Positions 1 to 9,660 of a stretch of DNA of 61,149 nucleotides are shown here, piece after piece. Origin of the DNA: Deinococcus aestuarii (GTDB taxonomy: Bacteria > Deinococcota > Deinococci > Deinococcales > Deinococcaceae); contig NZ_JAHKSN010000027.1 in NCBI RefSeq assembly GCF_018863415.1, positions 1 through 61,149 on the forward strand. The letters run 5' to 3'. The number at the start of each line of letters is the position of its first letter. The first letter of the stretch is position 1. Made by a program: the position numbers and the translations under genes. The notes beneath the pieces were generated by a model that was given only the letters and a program-made list of their open reading frames with translations, ran no database searches and was not told where the DNA came from.

Positions 1-540
1 GACGGCCATCATCCAGTGGTTTTGCAGGGCCGGGTTGGGGCCGCGCCCGTCGGTCAGCACCTGCGAAACGGGCGTGAAGGGGCTGGCGACCGTCGCGCAC
101 ACGCCCACGAAGAAGAGCAGGCTGACGAACATCGCGCCCAGGGCCCAGGGCCGCAGGGCGTCCCGCCGCAGGGTCAGGCTCAGCACGAAGGCGAAGCCCG
201 CGAGCAGCCACGCCCACAGCAGGATCGAGCCCTCCAGCGCCCCCCACAGGCTCGTCACCTTCACCCAGGTCGGCGAGGCCCGCATGGAGTGTTCGGCCAC
301 GTAGCGCACCGAGAAGTCGTCGCCCAGCAGGGCCACCATCAGCGTCAGCGTGGCGAGGCTCACGAGGGCGAAGACCGCCCACACTGCCCGCCGCGCCGCC
401 TCGGTCGCCCGGGTGTCGGCCTTCAGCCCGCCCACGACCGCGAGCCAGGTGCCGCCCAGCGTGAAGGCGAGGGCCGCCAGGAGCGAGAGCTGCCCCAGCG
501 CCCCGAGCGCGCTCGATTGGAAGGAAATCAGATTCAACAT
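1..540 (-). CDS. ccmF: cytochrome c maturation protein CcmF, N-terminal part (cut by window edge)
   Basis: The first 180 codons are present and the gene runs off the left edge. CcmF is the membrane subunit of the haem lyase that attaches haem to apocytochrome c on the outer face of the membrane. The translation starts MLNLISFQSS and shows hydrophobic segments near residues 12-38 and 48-70, then the family-typical stretch VTSLWGALEGSILLW (about residues 91-105) and, near the edge, PNPALQNHWMM, which matches the conserved region before the tryptophan-rich WWD domain. The ATG at 540 is preceded by GAGGA about 11 bases upstream. No ccmE or other ccm gene lies upstream; that side is occupied by a possible small ORF and then divergent genes. 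Assignment is by recalled family motifs and is firm. Confidence 0.93.
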   Translation of the reverse strand, partial: MLNLISFQSSALGALGQLSLLAALAFTLGGTWLAVVGGLKADTRATEAARRAVWAVFALVSLATLTLMVALLGDDFSVRYVAEHSMRASPTWVKVTSLWGALEGSILLWAWLLAGFAFVLSLTLRRDALRPWALGAMFVSLLFFVGVCATVASPFTPVSQVLTDGRGPNPALQNHWMMAV

Positions 541-553
541 CTGGCGCAAGTCC

Positions 554-661
554 TCACTCGCCCTGCCGGAACAGGGCCTTGATCACGTCCCCGACGTATT
601 CATCCATTGCTCGCCTCTCCCACGACGCAGCTCGACCCTGAATTCCATACTGCTCCTGCAT
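554..661 (-). CDS. possible small ORF (35 aa) upstream of ccmF
   Basis: A short frame beginning MQEQYGIQGR and ending IKALFRQGE, with an AAGG motif six bases before the ATG at 661 and a second candidate ATG at 607 behind a GGGAGAGG-like sequence. It ends 13 bases before ccmF, so the ribosome-binding site of ccmF lies inside its end and coupling is possible. I do not recognise it. CcmD is a small protein often found in ccm operons, but this peptide lacks a membrane helix, so CcmD is not supported. It may not be a gene. Confidence 0.3.
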   Translation of the reverse strand: MQEQYGIQGRAASWERRAMDEYVGDVIKALFRQGE

Positions 662-716
662 GAACGCCTTGCAGCGGGAAAACGGACCCCCGCGTCAACC
701 ACCCTCCCCCTGTAAC

Positions 717-739
717 CATACGTATGAGCACTTGTTCAT
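717..739. promoter_or_regulatory. palindromes in the region between ccmF and the phospholipase D genes
   Basis: CATACGTATG (717-726) is a perfect 10-base palindrome. It overlaps the imperfect palindrome ATGAGCAC-TTGTTCAT (724-739). They sit in the divergent space between the ccmF side and the first phospholipase D gene. Regulator unknown; the role as an operator is inferred from symmetry only. Confidence 0.3.
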
Positions 740-852
740 GCGTACAGTGTATGGGAAACTCAGGCTGGGTTCAGGGGCACCCGTCCCACCCTTGCTCAAC
801 CGCAGCCTTGCTTGACCTGACCAGGCCTCCGGTGCTGCCGTGAAGAAGATCC

Positions 853-2538
853 ATGCGGCCGCCCGGCAGCCGCGAGGAGTTTCCACGCTTGAATCCCGGT
901 TCCGTTCACCCGTTGAGGTCGAGTTCGCCCCGGAAGGGGTCTCCTGTTCTCCTTCCCCGTTCCATCGCCTGGAGGCTGGTCTGGCTGGTGTTCCTGCTGG
1001 TCCCTGACTCCTGGTCTGGGGGGTGGGGGCTCGCCGTGGCGGCCGGGTTCGAGGTGGCCGGCCCGCTCCCCGTGCCCGACACCGCCGCCCTCGACGGGCT
1101 GGGCCTGAACACCTGTCCGGCTCCTCAAGCGCCGCTTGACCGCCTGCTGTTCGAACGGACGCAGGGGCAGGGCGCGGCGCTGAGCTGCGGGAACCAGGTG
1201 GAAGGGCTGTTGCACTTCCCGAACGCGGACCCCACCTACAGCGCTCAGCCACGCCGGCCGGGGGGAGCCTTTGACCTGCTGGTCGGCCAACTGCGCCAGA
1301 CACGCCGTGAACTGCTGATCGCCAACATGATCTGGGACGACGGCCCGGATGCGCCGGGGGCGCGGGTCGCCCAGGCCATCGCTGCCCTGCGGCGGGACGT
1401 GGCTGCGTTCCCCGACCGCTACCCGGACGGCGTGACCGTGCGCGTCATGCTGGGCAACTCCATCCGGCTGGGCGACCTCCTCGATCCGGCAGCCAACGCC
1501 TACAGCGCCGCCCGGCACCTGCTGGAAGCGGGCGTGCCGCTGAGCGGGGACCGTGTGCCTGGCTGGCGGCTGGAGATCGCCAACTACGCCTACGCCCTGC
1601 CCCACAACCACGTCAAGCTCGTCGTGCAGGACGGCGAGCGGGTGCTGGCCGGCGGGTACAACATCAGCTTCTTCCACGAGCCGCAGACGGCACCGAGCGG
1701 GCGCGGCCTCGACCTGACGGACCTCGCCCTGTGGGTGCGCGGCCCGGTCGCCCGAAACGCGCGGGCGGCCTTCCGCGACGGGTGGGCCCTGAGCCGGCTG
1801 CTCACGTGCCGAACCCCGCCGTCGTCAGTGACCCTGCGGCGCGACTGTCCCTTTGAGGTTCGGGCAGCGCTGCTGCCGCTGGACTGGGCGGCCCCGCCCC
1901 CCGCCGCCGGGACCGCCCGGGTGTACCCCCTCTACCGCCGCCGCGGCTACCCGGATGCCGACGACACGGTGAGCGCCCTCTTCGCGGCGGCGGGCACGAG
2001 CATCGACGTGATGCAGTCCCAGGTGAGCGGCACCCTCGGCTGCGTGGGCAAGCTGTCCGAGCCGGGCGGTTGCGACCCCGCCTTTCAACTGCCGGTGTGG
2101 CGCGCCGCCGTGCGCGCGATCCGCGAGCGGGGCGTCACGCTGCGGCTGCTGCTGGACTACGATCCCCTGCTCCAGGCCGAGACGCTGGCCCTGCTGCGTG
2201 GCCTCCAGGCCGAACTCGCGCCGCTGGGACTGCAAGACCACGTGCAGGCCCGCTGGTACGGCACGGCGGGCGGGCTGCACACCAAGGCCGCCCTGATCGA
2301 CGGGCAGATGCTCACGGTCGGGAGCCAGAACCTGCACCATTCCTCGTTCGGGCCGCTCGGCCTGGGCGAGTACACGCTCGCCACGAGCGACGCCGGCGCC
2401 ATCGACGAGTACCGGCGCATGTTCGCCTTCGAGTGGGCCCGCGCCCGGACGATCCAGGCGCCCTGGTGGCTGCCCGCCGACTTCCGTCCTTCACCCCGCC
2501 CTGAGCCGGAACCGGGCGACCGCCGGGGACGGGACTAG
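853..2538 (+). CDS. secreted phospholipase D-like protein (two HKD motifs), first of a tandem pair
   Basis: Phospholipase D superfamily: these enzymes make a covalent phosphohistidine intermediate and cleave or exchange phosphodiester head groups, as in cardiolipin synthases. Two HKD motifs are present, NHVKLVVQDG near residue 251 and LHTKAALIDG near residue 474, each followed by the expected glycine/asparagine (GGYN, GSQN). A hydrophobic stretch rich in Leu/Val near residues 35-60 suggests a signal peptide, so the protein is probably exported. The start is uncertain: ATG at 853 has only a weak ribosome site, while an in-frame TTG at 889 has GAGGAG nine bases upstream and may be the true start. 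The next gene starts at the base after its stop and is a paralogue. Substrate cannot be told from the sequence. Confidence 0.85.
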   Translation: MRPPGSREEFPRLNPGSVHPLRSSSPRKGSPVLLPRSIAWRLVWLVFLLVPDSWSGGWGLAVAAGFEVAGPLPVPDTAALDGLGLNTCPAPQAPLDRLLFERTQGQGAALSCGNQVEGLLHFPNADPTYSAQPRRPGGAFDLLVGQLRQTRRELLIANMIWDDGPDAPGARVAQAIAALRRDVAAFPDRYPDGVTVRVMLGNSIRLGDLLDPAANAYSAARHLLEAGVPLSGDRVPGWRLEIANYAYALPHNHVKLVVQDGERVLAGGYNISFFHEPQTAPSGRGLDLTDLALWVRGPVARNARAAFRDGWALSRLLTCRTPPSSVTLRRDCPFEVRAALLPLDWAAPPPAAGTARVYPLYRRRGYPDADDTVSALFAAAGTSIDVMQSQVSGTLGCVGKLSEPGGCDPAFQLPVWRAAVRAIRERGVTLRLLLDYDPLLQAETLALLRGLQAELAPLGLQDHVQARWYGTAGGLHTKAALIDGQMLTVGSQNLHHSSFGPLGLGEYTLATSDAGAIDEYRRMFAFEWARARTIQAPWWLPADFRPSPRPEPEPGDRRGRD

Positions 2539-4167
2539 ATGGCGTGGGCGTGGACTCGGGGCAGGTGTGGGCAAGGGGTGCCTTCAAGCCACCCCACCCT
2601 CCCAGCGCAGGGGCAGAGGGTCCTGCGGCAGGTGGCCGGTATCCTGACGCTCGCCGGGCTCGGCCTGTGCGGGCGGGCTGGAGCGGTGGGGGTGGAGTTT
2701 CCACTGTGGCTGGGCACCGTGACGCCGCCCTCACCGCTCAACCCGTCCGCGCTGACGTGCCCCATTCCCTCCGACCCCCTCGAATCCGCCCTCTGGCGGG
2801 TCACGACCGAGGGGGGCCGGGTCGATCACTCGTGCGGCAACACATTCCTAAGCTACCTTCGCACGCCCGAGCAGCCGGACGCTTTCGACGTGACCGCCCA
2901 GCAGGTCCGGCAGGCGCGCTCGGAAGTCCTGCTTACCACGATGGAGTGGCACGCAGGGGAGGGACACCCCGGCTGGACCTTCGCCCTTGCCGCGCGCGAC
3001 CTGTACGGGCGGGTGCGGGCTGATCCCGCCGCCTACCCGCAGGGCATGACCGTGCGGGTGGTGCTGGGCGGCTTCCCCGACCTGAAACGCGAGGACGGCG
3101 CCACCCAGGCCCTCGAACTCGTACGGGACCTGACCCGCCTCGGTGTGCCCCTGAACGACGCGCGGGTGGGCTGGCAGCTCGGCGTCGCGAACTACCGCTA
3201 CTTCCCGCACAGCCACGTGAAGCTGCACGTAATCGACGGCCAGGACCTCACGGTGTCCGGATACAACTACACCGACTGGCACCTGCCGGACACGTCGCCG
3301 GGCGGGCGGAACCTTCACGACCTCGGCCTGCGGGTGCGCGGTCCGGTCGCGCAGGACGGCGTGGCGGTGTTCGACGACCTGTGGCGCAAGTCACGTCAGG
3401 TGAGTTGTCCGCAGGGCACGCGGGCGGGGGACGTGGCCAGGGTCTGCACCCTCCGGGAACCCGACCCCCCCACGCACCCGGACGCCGCCCGCCGCCTGAA
3501 CACGGTCGGCCCGGCCCGGGCCTTCCTGCTGTACCGCCGCTCCGGCTTCGATCAGGCCGACCGGGCGCAGGTCGCCCTCCTCGGGGCGGCCAGGCAGAGC
3601 CTCGACCTGATGCAGGCCCAGTTCAGCCCCTCCCTGGGCTGCTGGTCCGCCTACCTCCAACCGCAAGACTGCCCGGTCAGCCGCTGGCCTGTGTACCTGG
3701 GCGCCGTGCTGGACGCGATGGAACGTGGCGTGAAGGTTCGCGCGCTGATGGTCGATTACGGCATCGACCGCGCCCCCAATCGCAGCGGGGTCGCCCTCCT
3801 GCGCCTGGAGGCCCGGCGGCGCGGGATCGAGGACCGCTTCGACGCGCGCTACGTCACCTTCCCCATGCATACCAAGGCCCTGACGGTGGACGGCCGGATG
3901 GTGCTGGCGGGCAGCATGAACTTCCATTTCTCCTCGTGGGGGCCACTCGGCTTGAACGAGGCGATGCTCGCCACGAGCGACGCGGGGGCCGTGTCCGAGC
4001 AGCAGGCGAGCTTCGAGGACGTGTGGAAGAACCGGAGTCGCCCCATTCCGCAGGAGTGGTGGATGCGGAACGTGACGCCGGGGTCACCAGAGCAGGAACC
4101 GGGGAAGGACTCACCCGACCGGGGTGTTGAACCGCCTTTCCGGGGGGCCCGGCTCGCCGGGAGGTGA
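2539..4167 (+). CDS. secreted phospholipase D-like protein (two HKD motifs), second of a tandem pair
   Basis: Paralogue of the gene just upstream: same layout, with HKD motifs [10 protein letters not shown] (about residue 224) and [10 protein letters not shown] (about residue 442), and a shared C-terminal segment with [10 protein letters not shown] and ATSDAGA. The ATG at 2539 directly abuts the upstream TAG, which implies translation of both from one message. The N-terminal 30 residues are polar and Pro/Gly-rich; an in-frame GTG further in would give a cleaner signal peptide ([14 protein letters not shown]), so the start may be internal. Both HKD motifs look intact, so the enzyme is expected to be active outside the cytoplasm. 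VanW and LysM/M23 neighbours support an envelope role, by inference. Confidence 0.84.
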   Translation: MAWAWTRGRCGQGVPSSHPTLPAQGQRVLRQVAGILTLAGLGLCGRAGAVGVEFPLWLGTVTPPSPLNPSALTCPIPSDPLESALWRVTTEGGRVDHSCGNTFLSYLRTPEQPDAFDVTAQQVRQARSEVLLTTMEWHAGEGHPGWTFALAARDLYGRVRADPAAYPQGMTVRVVLGGFPDLKREDGATQALELVRDLTRLGVPLNDARVGWQLGVANYRYFPHSHVKLHVIDGQDLTVSGYNYTDWHLPDTSPGGRNLHDLGLRVRGPVAQDGVAVFDDLWRKSRQVSCPQGTRAGDVARVCTLREPDPPTHPDAARRLNTVGPARAFLLYRRSGFDQADRAQVALLGAARQSLDLMQAQFSPSLGCWSAYLQPQDCPVSRWPVYLGAVLDAMERGVKVRALMVDYGIDRAPNRSGVALLRLEARRRGIEDRFDARYVTFPMHTKALTVDGRMVLAGSMNFHFSSWGPLGLNEAMLATSDAGAVSEQQASFEDVWKNRSRPIPQEWWMRNVTPGSPEQEPGKDSPDRGVEPPFRGARLAGR

Positions 4168-4195
4168 GGTTCTCACCCCCGGAGGACGGTGACAG

Positions 4196-5596
4196 GTGAA
4201 GTTGAGCCCGTGGGATACTGCGGGCATGATCCCGAGCCGTGCGTGTGCCGCCCTGCTTGTCAGTGCCTGGCTGGGAGGTGCGGTCGCGCAAACAGGCCTG
4301 GACATTCCTGCGCTGCCCCTCCCGTCTGCCCCGCCTTCCGCACAGACGACCGCTCCGGTGCCTGTTCCTGCGCCCACTCCGGTCCCGGCCCCCACCGAGC
4401 CGACGCCCGCGCCCGTGGCCCCGGCGCAGCCTCCCGCACCCGCCCCGGCCCCACCGCCTGTTCCGGCACCCGCACCAGAGCCGACGGCGGCGCCGACCCG
4501 GCCTGCCCGGGCGGCGCCGCTGCTGATCACGGTGCAGGCGCAGTGGCCCGCCCTCGTGGACGGCCGGAAGACGACGGTGCCCTTCAACCGCACCCTGACC
4601 CTGCCCGGCCCGCGCGTGGCGGAGTTGCGGGCGCGGGGTGTGATCACGGCCAGCCTGGACGCCGACCCGCGGCAGTTCCTGGCCGACCTGCCCCGGCAGC
4701 CCCAGGACGCCCGCTTCGAGAACCAGTGGGACGGCTGGGCGATCGTGCAGCGCAACGGGCTGACGGTGGACGAGGCGAGGACCCGGGCCAACGTGCTGGC
4801 CGCCCTCAAGGACCCCCGGGGAGTGAAGGCGAACGTCGTCGTGACCGGGCAGACCGCCCCGAAGCGCACGCTCGACTACTTCGTGTCGCGCGGGATCACG
4901 GCCCACCTGGGCACGGGCGAGACGAACTACTACGGCAGCAGCCCCGAGCGCGTGACGAACATCCACGTGGGGGCCAGCCGCTTTCAGGACCGGTTGCTGG
5001 AAGGCAAGACGTTTTCCTTCAACCGGATGGTGGGACCCATCAGTACGCGCACGGGCTTCGTCACGGGTCTCGTCATCGCCGGTGACCGCACGGCCAATGG
5101 GGTTGGCGGCGGCATCTGTCAGGTGAGCACGACCGTGTTCCGCACCCTTTACAGCGCGGGCCTGCCGATCCTCGAGCGGCGCAACCACTCGTACCAGGTG
5201 CGGTACTACGACCCGCAGGGTCTGGACGGCACCATCTACCAGCCCAACCTCGACCTGAAGTTCGCCAACGACACGGGCGGGCCTTTGTGGTTCCAGAGCG
5301 AGTGGAACGACGAGGAGGCCCGCCTGACGGTGAGTATGTTCGGCCGGGCGCGCCACTTCACCGTGGAAGTCGGGACGCCGCGCACCCTCAAGAGCACCCC
5401 TGCTCCCCCGGACCGCCTGATCCGGGACGCCACGCTGCCCGCCGGGGAGCGCAGGCAGGTGGACTGGGCCGCCCCCGGCGCCGTGATCGAGGTGACGCGG
5501 CGCTTCGTGCGGGGCGGGCAGACCTTCAAGCAGGACACCCTCAGAAGCACCTACCGGCCCTGGCCCAACATCTTCCTGATCGGCACCCGGCGCTGA
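4196..5596 (+). CDS. secreted VanW-family protein with proline-rich linker
   Basis: 466 aa. A GTG start at 4196 with GGAGGA nine bases upstream gives a signal peptide ending near GGAVA-Q. A long Pro/Ala/Thr linker follows (about residues 35-105), typical of a region that spans the cell wall. Residues about 105-220 resemble the putative peptidoglycan-binding domain that precedes VanW domains. The VanW domain (about 225-400) shows the hallmarks [30 protein letters not shown] and [11 protein letters not shown]. VanW proteins were first noted in vancomycin-resistance clusters; their biochemical role is not settled. The gene lies 28 bases after the phospholipase D pair, on the same strand, and converges with the LysM/M23 gene. 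Confidence 0.9.
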   Translation: MKLSPWDTAGMIPSRACAALLVSAWLGGAVAQTGLDIPALPLPSAPPSAQTTAPVPVPAPTPVPAPTEPTPAPVAPAQPPAPAPAPPPVPAPAPEPTAAPTRPARAAPLLITVQAQWPALVDGRKTTVPFNRTLTLPGPRVAELRARGVITASLDADPRQFLADLPRQPQDARFENQWDGWAIVQRNGLTVDEARTRANVLAALKDPRGVKANVVVTGQTAPKRTLDYFVSRGITAHLGTGETNYYGSSPERVTNIHVGASRFQDRLLEGKTFSFNRMVGPISTRTGFVTGLVIAGDRTANGVGGGICQVSTTVFRTLYSAGLPILERRNHSYQVRYYDPQGLDGTIYQPNLDLKFANDTGGPLWFQSEWNDEEARLTVSMFGRARHFTVEVGTPRTLKSTPAPPDRLIRDATLPAGERRQVDWAAPGAVIEVTRRFVRGGQTFKQDTLRSTYRPWPNIFLIGTRR

Positions 5597-5612
5597 CCGC
5601 CCGGCTGGGGAC

Positions 5613-6380
5613 TCACTGGAGGCTGGAAGGGTCGATGGACCTGCCGCCCTGGTAGAGGCGGTAGTCCACGTGGGCGCCGCTGCTGTTCCCGGTGCTGCCG
5701 ACCCGGGCGATCACCTCGCCGGCGTTCACCCGTGCGCCGACCCGGACGAGGTTGGCGCTGTTGTGGCTGTAGCGGGAGGTGAGCCCGCCCCCGTGGTCGA
5801 GAACCACCGTCCAGCCCCAGCCGCCCTGGCCGTCGAAGCGGGACTCGGTGACGGTGCCGGGCAGGACGGCACGGATCGGCGTGCCGCTGGGAGCCGCCAG
5901 GTCCAGACCCGGGTGGGTGGCCTGGAACGGCGTCGTGAGCCGGCCCTGCAAGGGCCGCCCGGCGGCGCCACGCACCGAGGCGGGACGCAGGGTGACCGTC
6001 GTGCGCGCGCGGGCCAGCGGCGCAGGGGGCAGACTGAGCCGCTGCCCCACCCGCAGGGGGCGCCGGGGGTCCAGCGCAGGGTTGGCCTTCAGCAGGGCCT
6101 GGAGGGTGAGGCCCTGACGCTGGGCGATCCGGGACAGGGTGTCGCCGGGGCGCACGGTCCAGGCCCGCGTCTCGCCGCGAGCATCCGGCAGCCGGAGAAC
6201 AGTGCCGGCCGGCAGAACGTCCAGGCGGACCCCGGGATTCGCGCGTCGCAGCGCTGCCGCCGTGGTGCCGGACCGGACGGCGAGTCGGGTCAGCGTGTCG
6301 CCCGGCTGCACGGTGACGGTGGTGGCGGCGGAGAAGCTGACGGCCGTGAGGGCCAGCGCCGTGAGCAGGAAGCGTCGCAT
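5613..6380 (-). CDS. LysM-repeat M23-type peptidase-like protein
   Basis: 255 aa from the ATG at 6380 (AAGGTG ten bases upstream); an in-frame TTG at 6401 is less likely. A signal peptide ([20 protein letters not shown]) is followed by two LysM peptidoglycan-binding repeats ([13 protein letters not shown] and [13 protein letters not shown]) and a C-terminal M23 fold. The M23 HxxxD motif is intact (HPGLDL, residue 156) and the usual SRYSH is present, but the second zinc motif reads HVD (residues 236-238) where active LytM-type enzymes have HxH. The protein may therefore be a catalytically weak or inactive regulator, as known for some LytM-family proteins. Convergent with the VanW gene, 16 bases apart. 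Confidence 0.9.
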   Translation of the reverse strand: MRRFLLTALALTAVSFSAATTVTVQPGDTLTRLAVRSGTTAAALRRANPGVRLDVLPAGTVLRLPDARGETRAWTVRPGDTLSRIAQRQGLTLQALLKANPALDPRRPLRVGQRLSLPPAPLARARTTVTLRPASVRGAAGRPLQGRLTTPFQATHPGLDLAAPSGTPIRAVLPGTVTESRFDGQGGWGWTVVLDHGGGLTSRYSHNSANLVRVGARVNAGEVIARVGSTGNSSGAHVDYRLYQGGRSIDPSSLQ

Positions 6381-6401
6381 AAACGTGCGGCACCTTACCA
6401 A

Positions 6402-7185
6402 GCAGACTTAAAAGGTTGATGAATGATCAGGCGCGCAGATGAGATGTCCTTCTGTGAGACCGTCAGGTGCTGAAACAGCGCCGGGGAGGACAAGGTGTGG
6501 TGGGCACCCTCTCAGGGATGGGACGGACTGGATGCTCAGGGAGCAAGGACTCAGCATTCATGACGTGCGAGGTACTCCACGCGAGGTCTCGTTGCGGGGG
6601 ATGAATCCCACGTGATCGGTGTCGGCTTCCCGGAATGTCTCACCGGGGGTGGGTCGACCATCTCTTCATTCCCCTCACCTGCGGGAGCTCGCGCCCCGGA
6701 AGTGTCAGCCACCGGAGGTGCTCCACCACCCATAAGCCCGCCTTGATCTCCCGCACGGCTCTGGCCTCGTCCGTGCCCCACCTCCGGGACCACGTCTCCC
6801 ACCCGGACTGCGCCCGTTCTGTGCGAGACGGGTCGTGTTACCCGCTGTGCTCAGGCTCCGGGAAGACCAACAGGTCGGTCAACTCGAGGTTATGCCCTTG
6901 CCGTGTGGTGGTTCCGCCGCTTGCCGCAACGGAGGCCGACCTCCTCTCCTGCCGCAGAGCCGTCATGGCGTCCCCAGGGAGCAGAAGCGTCTCGGCACCC
7001 GGGTCTTGCAGCCTTCAGGTCCACGGGCACCTGCCCGTTCATCCGTTGGTCGCCTGCGGTGCTTCCAAATTCCACCACACCGCCTGGCGGACGATCAGGG
7101 CAGTCAGTCTGTCAAGACCTATCCACGTCTTGCATGCGGCGCACGCCCTGGACTTGGTGCGAGCCGCCGGGGAGAGAGTCCCGCA
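6402..7185. other. gene-free stretch, no convincing feature
   Basis: About 780 bases between the LysM/M23 gene and the end of the GDSL gene. Open frames on both strands are short, Cys/His/Arg-rich and lack ribosome sites or family motifs. I see no transposase motif, although decay of an old gene is possible. Confidence 0.4.
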
Positions 7186-9660
7186 TCAGGGGCTCTCGAT
7201 CCGCAGGAGCCAGTCGTTGGCGCGGCCCTGGGAGGGAGCGGAGAAGGTGCGCTCGCCGGAGTTCGCATAGGTGCCGATCTCCGTCGTCTTCCCCGTGCGT
7301 GGATCGAGCCACGCGGCGCGAACCTGGCCGCCCTCCAGCCGTCCCAGGGTGACGTTGACGCTGCCCCCGTCGGGCAAATACACCCAGGCATAGTCCTGGC
7401 CCCGCAGGGCCACCACCGGGCGGGTTCCTGTAAAGCTCCCCTTCACCAGGGTCTCGTCGGGCACCCGCTCCCGGGCCGGCCGGGACTCCAGCAGCCCCTT
7501 GATAATCTGCAACTGCCGGGCTCCTGGTGCCGAAAGCGCCTCCTGCCACGCCTTTTTGCCATCGTACACATCGAAGCCCCAGATCACCCGGTGGCCGTAG
7601 CTGTGGCCTGCTGCCCCCGCGAAGGTGCTCCAGTACGCCACGTTTCGCACGTCCACCTCGTCGGCGTAGCCGTTGTTCTTGTCATTGCAGACCGCGTGCT
7701 GTTCGTAGATCGGCTCGGCATTGACCACCGGCTTGATCGGCGTGCGCTTGAACGTGCTGAGCACCTTCTGGGCCTCCCGCTCCCCCCGGCAATGCCCGGT
7801 CTGCCACAGGTTGAAATCCAACCAGGGGTCGGCCTGGAAGTACTCCGCCGAGGTCTTGCCTCCGCGTGGGTGATAGGTGATCAGGGCCCGGTCACGCCCC
7901 CCCACCCCCTGCTCGATGCCCTCGGCCAGCGCCCGCCAGACGGCGCGTTGCTCTTCCGTCTCCGGGTTGCGGTCGCCGCCCAACACCCAGATGACCGGCT
8001 TGTCCTTGTAACGCTGCCCAAGAAAAGCGCCGTACGAGCGGGCAGAGGCAGGGGTGAAGATGGGCTCGTCGTTGACCCAGCGGCCCCAGCTCGGCAGCAG
8101 CGCGACCGTCAAGCCCAGCGAGGCCGCCTGATTCACCACGTAGTCCACGTGGTCCCAGTAGTCGTAGGCCCCGGCGTTGCCCGGGTCGTTCCCGGGGGTG
8201 GTGAGGGGTCGGCCGGGGTCTTTACCGACGAGGGGCAGGTCACCCTGCGCGTTGGGCACCGTCAGGCCGTCCATCTCCGCGAGGGCCACGGCCTGGATCA
8301 CCGTGAAGCCCTGTGAGGCGCGAGTCTGGAGGTACAGGCGGGCGTCGTCGCGGTTCAGGCGGTGGAACAGCTCCCAGCCGGTGTCCGCCCAGTACAGGAA
8401 CGGCCGCCCGTCCGCGTATTGCAGCCGCCGCCCGTCGGGCGAGACCGTCAGGCGGGACCCGGACGTGGTGGGCACGACCGCCCGGGGCGTTCCCTGTGCA
8501 GTCCGAGGTTGCGCCGGGACCAGGGTGAGGTGGTCGATGATCACGTTGCGGTCCTCGCCTGCCTTGCTCCCGAGGGCGTCGTTGGTGAATTCCAGCTCCA
8601 GGGTCTGCCCGGGCGCGAGCGAGGTGGTGGCGAGGTCGAAGGGAGCGTAGGTCCTGGAGGTGACGGTGGCGGTGCCGAGCTGGGTCCCGCCCCGCCTCAA
8701 CGCGACGCTGGGCCAGCCCTGGTACTCGTCGGCGCGGGCGGTGAGGCGCAGGGTGTAGGACCCGGCGGGGAGGTTCCCGGGCACCACGAAGCGGACCGTT
8801 TGACCGGAGGACCACAGCCCCACCGCCTGCCTGCCCGAGGCCGCCTGCTCTCCGACCGTGTTCCCGCCTGGGAGGGGTTCCAGGGTGAGCTGGCCGGAAG
8901 CTTTGGGCACCTGAAGGGCGCCCGGCGTCCGCCGCAGGGCCTCGTCCCACCGGGCGGCGAGCTTGCCGTAGCCCCCCGCGGTGGGGTGCACCCCGTCGGC
9001 CAGGTCGGCGAGGGTGAGGGTGGCCCCCACGTTCACGAAGCTGATCTTCTTCCCCTGCGCCGCCCGGCTTGCCACCAGGGCGGGCAGCGCGGCGTTGTAA
9101 GCCGCCACCCGGCGGTTCTCGTCAGGATTTTGCAGCGGGGGCAGCGAGGAGACGAGGACGCGTGCGCTCGGGCGCCGGGCGCTGATCTGGTCGAGCAGGG
9201 CACCCAGGCGCGCAGGGGCCCTTGTCAGGTCACGGTTCTGGATGATGTCGTTGGTGCCGATCATCAGCAGCACGACGTCGGGCTGGGCGCGGTCGAGCCA
9301 GCCGTCCACCTGGGCGGCGAGTTCGTCGATGCGCCAGCCGCTGTGCCCCTCGTGGTCGCGGTCGGCCAGGGACGAGGGGCCATTTTGCAGCGAGCCGACG
9401 AGGTTCACCCCGGGAGCGCGCGCCGAGAGCCTACCCAGCAGCTCGATGCGGTAACCCCCCGGCACGTTGTACCCGTCCGTGATCGAGTCCCCCAGCGGCA
9501 TCATCCTCAGCGCGCGGGCGGGGGCGGAGGGGCTGGCCGCCTGCGCCAGGCTCGCCGTCCTCCCCTCGGGCTCGGCGCACCCGGTGGACAGCAGGCCCAG
9601 CGTGAGGACGGCGGCGACGGTCATGAGGTTCGGACTCGGAAGACGGGGTGGGGTCAGCAT
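7186..9660 (-). CDS. lipoprotein with GDSL/SGNH esterase domain fused to DUF4038 (apiosidase-like) glycosidase domain
   Basis: 824 aa from the ATG at 9660, which has GAGGAGAGG just upstream. The N-terminus is a lipoprotein signal with the lipobox LLSTGC. Residues about 50-235 are an SGNH hydrolase: GDSITDG (block I Ser), GTNDI (block III) and DGVHPT (block V Asp/His). A beta-rich linker of about 150 residues resembling a carbohydrate-binding module follows. From about residue 400 comes a DUF4038 TIM-barrel (YADGRPFLYWADTGWELF, WVLGGDRNPE, NAEPIYE) with the small beta domain that usually closes such proteins (AWLDPRTGKTTEIG). DUF4038 relatives act on plant polysaccharide side chains. The fusion suggests combined de-esterification and glycosidic cleavage of a polysaccharide outside the cell; the substrate is inferred only. 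Confidence 0.88.
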   Translation of the reverse strand: MLTPPRLPSPNLMTVAAVLTLGLLSTGCAEPEGRTASLAQAASPSAPARALRMMPLGDSITDGYNVPGGYRIELLGRLSARAPGVNLVGSLQNGPSSLADRDHEGHSGWRIDELAAQVDGWLDRAQPDVVLLMIGTNDIIQNRDLTRAPARLGALLDQISARRPSARVLVSSLPPLQNPDENRRVAAYNAALPALVASRAAQGKKISFVNVGATLTLADLADGVHPTAGGYGKLAARWDEALRRTPGALQVPKASGQLTLEPLPGGNTVGEQAASGRQAVGLWSSGQTVRFVVPGNLPAGSYTLRLTARADEYQGWPSVALRRGGTQLGTATVTSRTYAPFDLATTSLAPGQTLELEFTNDALGSKAGEDRNVIIDHLTLVPAQPRTAQGTPRAVVPTTSGSRLTVSPDGRRLQYADGRPFLYWADTGWELFHRLNRDDARLYLQTRASQGFTVIQAVALAEMDGLTVPNAQGDLPLVGKDPGRPLTTPGNDPGNAGAYDYWDHVDYVVNQAASLGLTVALLPSWGRWVNDEPIFTPASARSYGAFLGQRYKDKPVIWVLGGDRNPETEEQRAVWRALAEGIEQGVGGRDRALITYHPRGGKTSAEYFQADPWLDFNLWQTGHCRGEREAQKVLSTFKRTPIKPVVNAEPIYEQHAVCNDKNNGYADEVDVRNVAYWSTFAGAAGHSYGHRVIWGFDVYDGKKAWQEALSAPGARQLQIIKGLLESRPARERVPDETLVKGSFTGTRPVVALRGQDYAWVYLPDGGSVNVTLGRLEGGQVRAAWLDPRTGKTTEIGTYANSGERTFSAPSQGRANDWLLRIESP

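Noticed and set aside
6635..7270. 211-aa plus-strand ORF in the gene-free stretch.
   Set aside because: Cys/His/Arg-rich with no domain, overlaps the end of the GDSL gene, and has no convincing start signal.
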